Of a DNA stretch of 9,700 bases, positions 1 through 5,835 are shown one piece after another. Under the pieces are notes generated by a model, which made no database searches, had not been told where the DNA came from, and saw nothing but the letters and a program-made list of their open reading frames with translations. The position numbers and the translations under genes are program-made. The first letter of the stretch is position 1; each line of letters opens with the position of its first letter. Origin of the DNA: Sphingobacterium sp. UBA1575 (GTDB taxonomy: Bacteria > Bacteroidota > Bacteroidia > Sphingobacteriales > Sphingobacteriaceae); NCBI GenBank assembly GCA_002322865.1, contig DCOH01000055.1, positions 17,948-27,647 of the forward strand, given 5' to 3'.

Positions 1-13
1 CACCCTCTCTTTT

Positions 14-337
14 TTATAACATCATTACATCAGGTATTTCTGCTACCTTTTTGTAATAGTCGATGACCTCATCTGCATTGTTCACATAGTTCTCGATGGA
101 GATGGACGTGTATTTTCCACCAGATGAACTTTTTTCAGAAAACTTAGCGCTAGCATGTGTAAAGATCGCTTTCACCTGCTCCGCTTTGTCTGAATCTGTT
201 TTCACGATAAATTTAAAGGTGTAGATCGTTGGGAACTTCTCTACATCGATCAATTTCTCTTTAAAGTTTTTGTAAAAATCCTGCGGATTATTATCCTGTA
301 TATCTTTAATGTTGATGTTGTTGTTAAAATCTGTCAT
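14..337 (-). CDS. DUF493 (YbeD-like) family protein
   Basis: This is a small 107-residue soluble protein with no signal peptide or membrane segment. The core, from about residue 36 (FPTIYTFKFIVKT) through VKAIF (about 56-60) to the SSSGGKYTSISIE stretch (about 70-82) and DEVIDYYKKVAEIPDV (about 89-104), matches the beta-alpha-beta layout of the DUF493/YbeD family, an ACT-like or ferredoxin-like fold. The SxGGKYxS segment followed by a 'period, helix, I-P-x-V-xx-L/M' ending is the recognisable part. The family has no firmly assigned biochemical role; small-molecule binding or regulation has been proposed from the fold. About 30 residues at the N terminus are polar and Asn-rich, and probably flexible. 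The gene lies 64 bp downstream of the GH92 gene on the same strand, so read-through is possible, but no functional link is evident. The ATG at 337 is preceded by an AAGGAG sequence, which supports this start. Confidence 0.8.
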   Translation of the reverse strand: MTDFNNNINIKDIQDNNPQDFYKNFKEKLIDVEKFPTIYTFKFIVKTDSDKAEQVKAIFTHASAKFSEKSSSGGKYTSISIENYVNNADEVIDYYKKVAEIPDVMML

Positions 338-347
338 TTTTCAATTT

Positions 348-353
348 CTCCTT
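348..353 (-). promoter_or_regulatory. Shine-Dalgarno-like AAGGAG before the DUF493 gene
   Basis: On the minus strand AAGGAG lies 10 nt before the ATG at 337. It is notable because the other starts in this window (lacI, actA, actB, actC) have only A/T-rich leaders, as is usual in Bacteroidota. It supports the chosen start. The spacing is slightly long, so its contribution to initiation is uncertain. Confidence 0.4.
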
Positions 354-365
354 TCCCTTACTTAA

Positions 366-398
366 CAAATTGTATACCCAATGGTTTGGTATGACAAA
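366..398 (-). promoter_or_regulatory. Possible degenerate promoter for the DUF493 gene
   Basis: On the minus strand a TTTG (398-395) is followed after 20 nt by TACAATTTG (374-366). The spacing fits a Bacteroidota -33/-7 promoter, but the -7 element has three bases between TA and TTTG where the consensus has two. It sits in the 64-bp gap between the GH92 stop and the DUF493 start. The same gap holds an imperfect 19-bp palindrome (374-392, arms ATACC/GGTAT plus AA/TT) without a U-tract. This may be a weak internal promoter or chance in an A/T-rich gap. Confidence 0.22.
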
Positions 399-401
399 AG
401 G

Positions 402-2657
402 TTAGTTTTCCATGGAAGTTGGCCAGGTTTTCCTTTTAGTCCCGAATTTGAAATTCGGTTTTTCCGACATCTGGAATTCCAAGGTTCCACCTTTGAGCAT
501 TTCCGAATGGGTGATAAAGACCTTATCGTATTTCTTGCCATTCAATCTTATGGAATGGATATACCTGTTCTTTGGTGAATTATTCTTTGCGATAATGTGG
601 AATGTCTTCCCATTGGGCATTTGTATGCTCGCCTTGTCCAGTACCGGACTTCCGAATACATATTCTCCATTGACGGGTGAAGCGGGATAGAGTCCCATCA
701 TAGACCATACGGCCCAGGCACTCATTTGTCCGGCATCTTCATTACCGGCATAACCATCTGGACGGTCATGGTACATGGAGTCCAAAATCGTGCGGACCTT
801 TTCCTGGGTTTTCCAAGGTTTTCCAATATAACTGTACATATAAGCGATGTGGTGGCTTGGTTCATTACCGTGTGCATACTGCCCGATAAATCCAGAAGCA
901 TCCGGGGATTGGTTTTCACCGGTCATAATGGATGGTGCTTTGAAGAGAGTGTCCAACATCAGCTCCAATCCATTCTTTTTAGGGAATAATTTTGCTAAAC
1001 CTCTAACATCGTGAGGCACAAAAAAGGAATGTTGCCAGGCATTGCCTTCGATATATTGACTTTTGTCGAAATCGTGTTCCGAATAGAAAGGATCAAACGG
1101 TTCAAAGAATTGACCATTTTTCAATTTTGCGCGCATAAAGCCCGTTTGAGGGTCAAAATGGTTTATATAATTCTTCGCTCGCTTGCTGAATGTATTGAAG
1201 TCCTCTTGTTTTCTTAATTTTTTGGCGACCAAGGAAATGCAATAATCGTCAAAAGCATATTCCAATGTTTTGGTCACTGAACCTCCGTTCACATCCTGTG
1301 GGACATAGCCATATTCGATATAGGCAGGAACTTCACGGATCTTTTGATAGGCACTCGCCAGCATGGCCTGATAGGCTTTTTCCTGATCGAGCCCGGGCCA
1401 ATCTTTGAGGATGGCATCGGCAATAACGGGGATGGCATGGTAGCCAGTCATGGTGTTGGTCTCAAAAGTACTCAGGTCCCAAACGGGCAAAAGGCCATTC
1501 TCTTCGTAAAAGGCCATCATACTCTGGAGGATATCGGAATATCGTTCCGCTTGCGTAATGGTAAATAATGGTTTTAACGCTCGGAAGGTATCCCAAAGGG
1601 AAAATAGGGTATACCGTTGTCCTCCATTAGGCATTTTATGGACCTCGCCTTTAGAATTTTTATAGGCGCCATCCGCATCCGAATATAAGGTAGGGGATAG
1701 CGCGGTGTGGTATAAAGCCGTATAAAAGATGGTTTTTAGTTTTTCGTCGGCCGATTCCACTTGGATTTTGGACAATTCTTTTTCCCACTTGTTTTGGGCA
1801 GATGTCTTAGCATCGGTAAAATCCCAATCGGGGATTTCGTTCAATGCAGCCAATGCTTTTTCTTCATTGCTGGTAGAAAGTGCAACTTTCAGGGCAACCT
1901 GGTTTTGGTTAGGAAAGGTAAATTGTGCATTTACGGCCTTTACCGGACCTGAAGTGCTTGTGTTGGTTTGCGAAATGCTGGAAGAGCTTGTTTTTCCCCC
2001 ATTTAACAAGTAGGTAGAGAAAGGTTTTTCAAATCGGATGGCATAATAGATATGCTGTCTATTGGCCCAGCCATAGGAATACCTTTTTCCGACAACAGTA
2101 TACTTATCAATAATCTTTATTTCGGTATCCATTGGTCTATCCCAGTTAAAGGCATGGGCTAGATCCAAACGGATGGTTGGCTGGCTACCTTTCGGAAATT
2201 GATATTGATGGAATCCTACGCGTTCAGATGCAGTAAGTTGGGCTATGATACCGTTCTCCAATTTTACTTTATAAAATCCGGGGCTTGCCACTTCATCCTG
2301 ATGGGAGAATCTGACCCGAGTATCCAATCTGTTCTGTTCCACAGGTTTCGTCAAGGGCATAATAGCGATATCCAACCAATCGCCAATACCTGTTCCGCTA
2401 AGGTGCATATGGCTGAAGCCAGCAATGGAATCGGCAGAAATATGATAACCGCTCACCCAATCCCATCCGCTCTTACCATTATCTGGTGATAGTTGGACCA
2501 AGGAGAATGGAACGGTAGCACCGGGGTAGGTATGCCCATGGCCGCCGGTACCTATGAATGGATCCACGTATTTGCTGAGCTCTTGGGCCTGCAGGTTGAT
2601 GCTACCCAATAAAAGACCAGTGAAAAGGGGTAAAAAATTTTTCGTTGGTATGATCAT
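402..2657 (-). CDS. Exported GH92 family alpha-mannosidase
   Basis: This is a 751-residue glycoside hydrolase of family 92, whose members are Ca2+-dependent, inverting exo-alpha-mannosidases, often alpha-1,2-specific, that trim N-glycan or yeast-mannan type chains. Residues 1-24 form a Sec signal peptide (K6, hydrophobic 8-19, cleavage likely after LQA24). There is no lipobox Cys, so a soluble periplasmic or secreted enzyme is expected. The mature protein opens with the GH92 signature DPFIGTGGHGHTYPGATVPF (32-51) of the N-terminal beta-sandwich. The (alpha/alpha)6 catalytic domain follows, with FSLWDTFRA (W355, D356), the YIEGNAWQ motif carrying the likely general acid E537, and GNEDAGQMSAW (E640, D641), the acidic motif of the catalytic base region. 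Length is normal for the family and the frame is intact. It is divergent from a LacI-type regulator 158 bp away, which suggests sugar-responsive control. No SusC/SusD pair is in view. The exact linkage specificity cannot be read from sequence. Confidence 0.93.
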   Translation of the reverse strand: MIIPTKNFLPLFTGLLLGSINLQAQELSKYVDPFIGTGGHGHTYPGATVPFSLVQLSPDNGKSGWDWVSGYHISADSIAGFSHMHLSGTGIGDWLDIAIMPLTKPVEQNRLDTRVRFSHQDEVASPGFYKVKLENGIIAQLTASERVGFHQYQFPKGSQPTIRLDLAHAFNWDRPMDTEIKIIDKYTVVGKRYSYGWANRQHIYYAIRFEKPFSTYLLNGGKTSSSSISQTNTSTSGPVKAVNAQFTFPNQNQVALKVALSTSNEEKALAALNEIPDWDFTDAKTSAQNKWEKELSKIQVESADEKLKTIFYTALYHTALSPTLYSDADGAYKNSKGEVHKMPNGGQRYTLFSLWDTFRALKPLFTITQAERYSDILQSMMAFYEENGLLPVWDLSTFETNTMTGYHAIPVIADAILKDWPGLDQEKAYQAMLASAYQKIREVPAYIEYGYVPQDVNGGSVTKTLEYAFDDYCISLVAKKLRKQEDFNTFSKRAKNYINHFDPQTGFMRAKLKNGQFFEPFDPFYSEHDFDKSQYIEGNAWQHSFFVPHDVRGLAKLFPKKNGLELMLDTLFKAPSIMTGENQSPDASGFIGQYAHGNEPSHHIAYMYSYIGKPWKTQEKVRTILDSMYHDRPDGYAGNEDAGQMSAWAVWSMMGLYPASPVNGEYVFGSPVLDKASIQMPNGKTFHIIAKNNSPKNRYIHSIRLNGKKYDKVFITHSEMLKGGTLEFQMSEKPNFKFGTKRKTWPTSMEN

Positions 2658-2685
2658 AATGAAGCCTAATCGAATTTCTGCTTTT

Positions 2686-2693
2686 CAAATATA
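2686..2693 (-). promoter_or_regulatory. Candidate -7 element of the GH92 promoter
   Basis: Minus-strand TATATTTG (2693 to 2686) is a perfect match to the Bacteroidota -7 consensus TAnnTTTG. It would place the transcription start near 2680, about 20 nt before the ATG at 2657. No good -33 TTTG lies at the usual 19-21 nt; the nearest one (2726-2723) is 29 nt upstream and falls within the inverted repeat described below. A promoter with a weak -33 would fit a gene needing activation, but this is inference. Confidence 0.45.
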
Positions 2694-2716
2694 AGCTTTT
2701 GAATCAATTTAAACCC

Positions 2717-2762
2717 TTTTAGCAAATTATTTAGCGATTAATTTAGCATTTATTTGCTAAAA
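2717..2762. repeat. Perfect 11-bp inverted repeat in the GH92/lacI spacer
   Basis: The arm TTTTAGCAAAT (2717-2727) is exactly complementary to ATTTGCTAAAA (2752-2762), with 24 nt between them. The right arm contains the -33 TTTG of the lacI promoter, and the left arm lies just upstream of the GH92 -7 element. This arrangement would suit a dimeric or tetrameric regulator contacting two sites. The sequence is A/T-rich, which raises the chance of coincidental complementarity, but 11 exact pairs including a GC step in each arm is unlikely to be background. Confidence 0.6.
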
Positions 2763-2768
2763 TTTAGC
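2718..2768. promoter_or_regulatory. TTTAGC repeat cluster, probable LacI-family operator region
   Basis: TTTAGC occurs at 2718, 2730 and 2742 (exact 12-bp spacing) and again at 2763, with an inverted GCTAAA at 2756. The middle copy forms a palindrome with a central CpG: ATTTAGCGATTAAT at 2729-2742 pairs at five of seven positions around the CG at 2735/2736. A central CpG with short A/T flanks is typical of LacI/GalR operators, where the hinge-helix Leu intercalates at that step. The cluster lies between the two outward-facing -7 elements, so a bound protein could act on both promoters. Binding by the neighbouring LacI protein is inferred from position only. Confidence 0.5.
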
Positions 2769-2784
2769 TGATTTTATATATTTG
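2753..2784 (+). promoter_or_regulatory. Promoter of the lacI-family gene
   Basis: A -33 TTTG (2753-2756), a 20-nt spacer and a -7 TATATTTG (2777-2784) match the Bacteroidota sigma-ABfr-type consensus at both elements and in spacing. Transcription would start near 2790, giving a leader of about 25 nt before the ATG at 2816. The -33 element lies inside the right arm of the inverted repeat, so autoregulation by occlusion is plausible. Confidence 0.6.
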
Positions 2785-2815
2785 GTTTGTATAATATCAA
2801 CAATAACCTACAAGC

Positions 2816-3844
2816 ATGAAGAAGCGTATTTTGATCTCAGACATAGCCAAAAGCTTGGGCGTATCCGTTACGACCGTTTCCTTTATCCTGAACGGGAAAG
2901 CGAAGGAAAAGCGGATCAGTGAAGGATTGACTAAGCGTGTATTGGATTATGTGAAAAAGGTCGGGTATAAACCAAATCAATTAGCACAAAGTCTGCGGAC
3001 TGGTCAATCCAAGATTTTAGGATTGATCGTAGAAGATATTTCCAATCCGTTTTTCTCCAATGTGGCTAAATATATTGAAAGGATAGCCTACGATAACGGC
3101 TACCACATCATTTATTGTAGTATGGACAATGATGTAACAAAGGCTAAAGAACTTATACAACTATTTTACGACCGTCAAGTAGATGGTTATATCATTACGC
3201 CGCCTGAAGGTTTGGAAGAAACAGTAGCCAATCTGATAAAAAATAATGTCCCGGTTGTTTTGTTTGACCGTTACATCCCTAATTTGGAAACAAATTATGT
3301 GGTGTTGGATAATTTCAATGGAGCTTTTACGGCCACCAAGCATCTGCTGGAAAACCCATCCAACAAGCGGGTCGGTTTTGTTTCCTTATTTTCGAACCAG
3401 ACCCAAATGCGGGATCGTTTGGAAGGCTATATGAAAGCCATTGACGATTTTCAACAGCAGGCTTACATCAAAAAGATCAAGATTGATGAAGATGAGGCTT
3501 CCTCCATCGAACAATTGCACGAATTTATCGCTTCCAATAAACTGGATGCCGTATTATTTGCCACCAATTATCTGGCCATCCATGGGTTGAAGGCTATCAA
3601 GGAATATAAAATGAAATTGCCCCATATGGTTGCCTACGATGACCACACCCTTTTCAGTTTATATGAACCTGGAATTTCGGTGGTCACCCAAGATACCGCA
3701 ACCATTGCCAATGAGCTTATCCATACGCTCTTGAATGAAATAAAAGGAAAGAACAAGGAATTGCAGAAAATCACCATTCCAAGTGAGCTGTTGGTTCGCG
3801 GGTCTTCCTTTATTTCTGAAGAGGCGCTGGAACAAACTTCATAG
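2816..3844 (+). CDS. LacI/GalR-family transcriptional regulator
   Basis: This 342-residue protein has the full LacI-family layout. The N-terminal helix-turn-helix (about 5-27) reads ISDIAKSLGVSVTTVSFILNG, the hinge helix is PNQLAQSLR (53-61) after GYKP, and a periplasmic-binding-protein-like sensor/dimerisation domain runs from about 66 (KILGLIVEDISNPFFS) to about 331 (LLVRGS). Members bind palindromic operators and release or bind DNA on contact with a sugar-type effector. No membrane segment or signal is present, so it is cytoplasmic. It is divergent from the GH92 mannosidase, so a mannose-containing ligand is a reasonable guess, but the effector cannot be identified from sequence. The shared spacer contains a CpG-centred palindrome suited to the hinge helix. 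The start at 2816 is the first Met and gives a canonical N terminus; there is no Shine-Dalgarno sequence. The last 11 codons and stop overlap the 3' end of msrB on the other strand by 35 bp. Confidence 0.93.
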   Translation: MKKRILISDIAKSLGVSVTTVSFILNGKAKEKRISEGLTKRVLDYVKKVGYKPNQLAQSLRTGQSKILGLIVEDISNPFFSNVAKYIERIAYDNGYHIIYCSMDNDVTKAKELIQLFYDRQVDGYIITPPEGLEETVANLIKNNVPVVLFDRYIPNLETNYVVLDNFNGAFTATKHLLENPSNKRVGFVSLFSNQTQMRDRLEGYMKAIDDFQQQAYIKKIKIDEDEASSIEQLHEFIASNKLDAVLFATNYLAIHGLKAIKEYKMKLPHMVAYDDHTLFSLYEPGISVVTQDTATIANELIHTLLNEIKGKNKELQKITIPSELLVRGSSFISEEALEQTS

Positions 3845-4274
3845 AAATAGAATTCACACAATGTCTCGTGTTTTTGGAGGTGAATCCTTCTCCTTCAAAA
3901 ACATGGCCCAGGTGGGCACCACATTTCGCACATAAGATTTCTACTCTTCTTCCATCTGCATCCACCTCCCGGCGTACTGCACCTTTGATTTCATCATCAA
4001 AACTTGGCCAACCACAGTGGGATTCAAACTTATCATCAGATTTGTACAAAGGGGCATCGCAACGTTTGCACACATAGGTGCCTTTCGCTTTATTGTCCAA
4101 TAGTTTTCCTGTAAAAGGTCGCTCAGTACCTTTTTGAAGGATGACGTACTCTTCTTCAGGGGTTAGTTTGTTGTATTTTGTTGTGTCGTTCATAGCGATT
4201 TTGGTTTTGGGTTGTTGCGACTGCGCACAACCGTTAAAAACAAATAAAAATAAAATGCAAATTATTATTCTCAT
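3810..4274 (-). CDS. msrB: Peptide-methionine (R)-S-oxide reductase, predicted lipoprotein
   Basis: This 154-residue MsrB reduces methionine-R-sulfoxide in oxidised proteins. The zinc site is complete: C69-x2-C72 (YVCKRCDAPLY) and C115-x2-C118 (ILCAKCGAHLGHVF). The conserved CGWPSF motif is at 87-92, and the catalytic cysteine is C139 in RHCVNSISMKF. The N terminus has a short hydrophobic stretch ending in a lipobox (F13-N14-G15-C16), so the long form should be exported and lipid-anchored, repairing envelope proteins. An in-frame Met at residue 28 (codon at 4193-4191) would give a cytosolic 127-residue form of classic MsrB length. I prefer the long start because the lipobox is well formed. 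The gene converges on lacI with a 35-bp coding overlap and diverges from the act operon. The overlap falls on the conserved C-terminal SMKF region of MsrB. A functional tie to respiration is possible but unproven. Confidence 0.93.
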   Translation of the reverse strand: MRIIICILFLFVFNGCAQSQQPKTKIAMNDTTKYNKLTPEEEYVILQKGTERPFTGKLLDNKAKGTYVCKRCDAPLYKSDDKFESHCGWPSFDDEIKGAVRREVDADGRRVEILCAKCGAHLGHVFEGEGFTSKNTRHCVNSISMKFVPAPLQK

Positions 4275-4351
4275 AGTAACACGAAGTTAGGGAATAAATG
4301 GGAGTAAAAAATCAGATTAGTGTTAATTATTGGCGTGTAGACCACAAAATG

Positions 4352-4384
4352 CAAAGCTATTTAGAATGATTATAAATTGACAAA
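4352..4384 (-). promoter_or_regulatory. Promoter of msrB
   Basis: On the minus strand TTTG (4384-4381), a 21-nt spacer and TAGCTTTG (4359-4352) match the -33/-7 consensus at both elements. The start would be near 4346, leaving a leader of about 70 nt. The -33 element lies in the left half of a palindrome shared with the divergent actA promoter. Confidence 0.55.
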
Positions 4385-4403
4385 TTAAGTCATCAAATTG
4401 TCA
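4378..4403. repeat. 26-bp imperfect palindrome between msrB and actA
   Basis: The arms TGACAAATT (4378-4386) and AAATTGTCA (4395-4403) pair at eight of nine positions around an 8-nt spacer. The repeat contains the -33 elements of both divergent promoters. It could be an operator allowing coordinate control, or simply the outcome of two -33 elements facing away from each other. The TGACAA/TTGTCA arms go beyond what the -33 TTTG/TTG alone requires. Confidence 0.45.
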
Positions 4404-4430
4404 GTGATTGCTTAATAAGTTATACTTTTG
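4398..4430 (+). promoter_or_regulatory. Promoter of the act (alternative complex III) operon
   Basis: A -33 TTG (4398-4400), a 22-nt spacer and a -7 TACTTTTG (4423-4430) fit the Bacteroidota consensus. The start would be near 4437, with a leader of about 78 nt before the actA ATG at 4515. No further promoter is evident in the short gaps before actB or actC, so this probably drives the whole cluster. Confidence 0.5.
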
Positions 4431-4514
4431 TGCATTGTTTTGTACGGTATTGTGTACCTATAGTAGAGAGTCAACAATTAATTATTACACATAAAATAGT
4501 ATAAAGTGCTAAAT

Positions 4515-5795
4515 ATGAGAAATATCTCATCCGTTTTAGGAAGACTTGCGAAGTCAATATCAGTAAGTTTGGTATTGTTATTTGCCGTTACTACTGCTGC
4601 GCAAGCGCAGGATGCTGCGAATGGTGCTGCGCTATTCAAAGCGAATGCATGTCAGTCATGTCACACGTTAGGAAGGAATGGCGTTGGACCTGACTTGTTA
4701 GGGTTGTCAGAACGTCGTGAAATGGGTTGGATTGTGAAATGGATTCACAACCCACAGGGTATGCTCGATTCTGGAGATCCAGTTGCATTGGAATTAAAAG
4801 GAAAGTATCCGACAGTGATGACTCCATTTGCGAGTTTATCTGAAGGTGATATCGCTGATATCGTTGCTTATTTGGACGCAGAGAAGGTTAAGGCTGATGA
4901 GAAGAATAATTCTCCTGCTGCTGCCGGAGCTGCTGCAAGTTCAGATGCGAATACGATGATGATCATCGGATTGGTTGCCTTATTTGTGGTTGCCATTGCC
5001 GTTATCTTTGCGTTGAACAGAGTAACCAAAACGTTGGAGCGTGTTATTGCCAACAACCAAGCAGCTATTGCTGAGGCACAGGCAAGGCATGAAGAGGCCG
5101 GCGAAAGCAACACGGCTAAATTTGCTCAAGCATTCCTTAAGAATAAGAAATTGGTATTCTTCGTGGTATTGATGGTGGTAGGTCTTTTAGGCGCTGCAGG
5201 ATGGAACACGATGTGGAACGTAGGTGTTCACCAAGGTTACAAACCTGTTCAACCTATTAAATTCTCACACCAGATCCACGCTGGGGTTAACCAAATCGAA
5301 TGTCAATATTGTCACGGTGGTGCATTCAAATCTAAAAATGCATCTATTCCATCTGCGAATGTTTGTATGAACTGTCACAACACCGTAACAGCATCTGACC
5401 ATTACGATGGACAGACATCACCTGAGATTGCGAAACTATACCGCGCGGTAGACTGGGATCAAGAAACCAGAACTTACGGTACCAATACTAGACCGATTGA
5501 ATGGGTTAGAATTCACAACCTTCCTGATTTTGCGTATTTCAACCACTCCCAGCACGTTGTTGTAGCGGGTGTTGAGTGTCAAACATGTCACGGTCCTATT
5601 CAAGATATGGAAGAAGTTTACCAATACTCACCACTAACCATGAAATGGTGTGTTGACTGTCACAAAACGACTGAAGTTAATAAGGATAATGCTTATTACG
5701 ATCAGTTGATCGAAGCTCACGAGAAATTGAAAAAAGGTGAGAAGATGACAGCAGCGATGATCGGTGGATTAGAGTGTGGTAAATGTCACTATTAA
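4515..5795 (+). CDS. actA: Alternative complex III subunit ActA, six-haem c-type cytochrome
   Basis: This is the multihaem cytochrome c subunit of quinol:cytochrome c oxidoreductase (alternative complex III), passing electrons from the ActB Fe-S clusters outward. From the ATG at 4515 it has 426 residues; a GTG at 4506 in frame would add three. Order of parts: Sec signal peptide 1-31 (cleavage after AQA31); a monohaem cytochrome c domain with CQSCH 46-50 and probable distal ligand M102 in VMTPF; a transmembrane helix at about 147-169; a charged cytoplasmic linker of about 42 residues (LERVIANNQAAIAEAQ...); a second helix at about 212-230; and a pentahaem domain with CQYCH 263-267, CMNCH 284-288, CQTCH 355-359, CVDCH 379-383 and CGKCH 421-425. 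Two membrane passes put both haem regions on the periplasmic side. Export and cytochrome c maturation are required. actB follows after 40 bp. There is no Shine-Dalgarno sequence. Confidence 0.9.
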   Translation: MRNISSVLGRLAKSISVSLVLLFAVTTAAQAQDAANGAALFKANACQSCHTLGRNGVGPDLLGLSERREMGWIVKWIHNPQGMLDSGDPVALELKGKYPTVMTPFASLSEGDIADIVAYLDAEKVKADEKNNSPAAAGAAASSDANTMMIIGLVALFVVAIAVIFALNRVTKTLERVIANNQAAIAEAQARHEEAGESNTAKFAQAFLKNKKLVFFVVLMVVGLLGAAGWNTMWNVGVHQGYKPVQPIKFSHQIHAGVNQIECQYCHGGAFKSKNASIPSANVCMNCHNTVTASDHYDGQTSPEIAKLYRAVDWDQETRTYGTNTRPIEWVRIHNLPDFAYFNHSQHVVVAGVECQTCHGPIQDMEEVYQYSPLTMKWCVDCHKTTEVNKDNAYYDQLIEAHEKLKKGEKMTAAMIGGLECGKCHY

Positions 5796-5835
5796 TGAAT
5801 TAATTTAGAAATACAGAATCTTATATATAGCTTAA

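Noticed and set aside
374..392. Imperfect 19-bp palindrome between the GH92 stop and the DUF493 gene, considered as a terminator.
   Set aside because: The stem is short (5 bp, mismatch, 2 bp) with low GC and no U-tract on either strand; too weak to call.
381..2489. Several plus-strand open frames of 65-96 codons opposite the GH92 gene.
   Set aside because: They are antisense shadows of a clearly real, full-length GH92 gene and show no recognisable domains or own start signals.
3871..3901. A 10-bp stem (TTTTTGGAGG with CCTTCAAAAA, one G-U pair) shortly after the lacI-family stop, possibly a terminator.
   Set aside because: The T-run precedes and the A-run follows the stem on both strands, the reverse of an intrinsic terminator, and it lies inside the conserved coding sequence of msrB.
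4506..4514. GTG at 4506 as the actA start.
   Set aside because: The ATG at 4515 gives an equally good signal peptide (positively charged N terminus, then hydrophobic core), and ATG is the more common start; the difference is only three residues.
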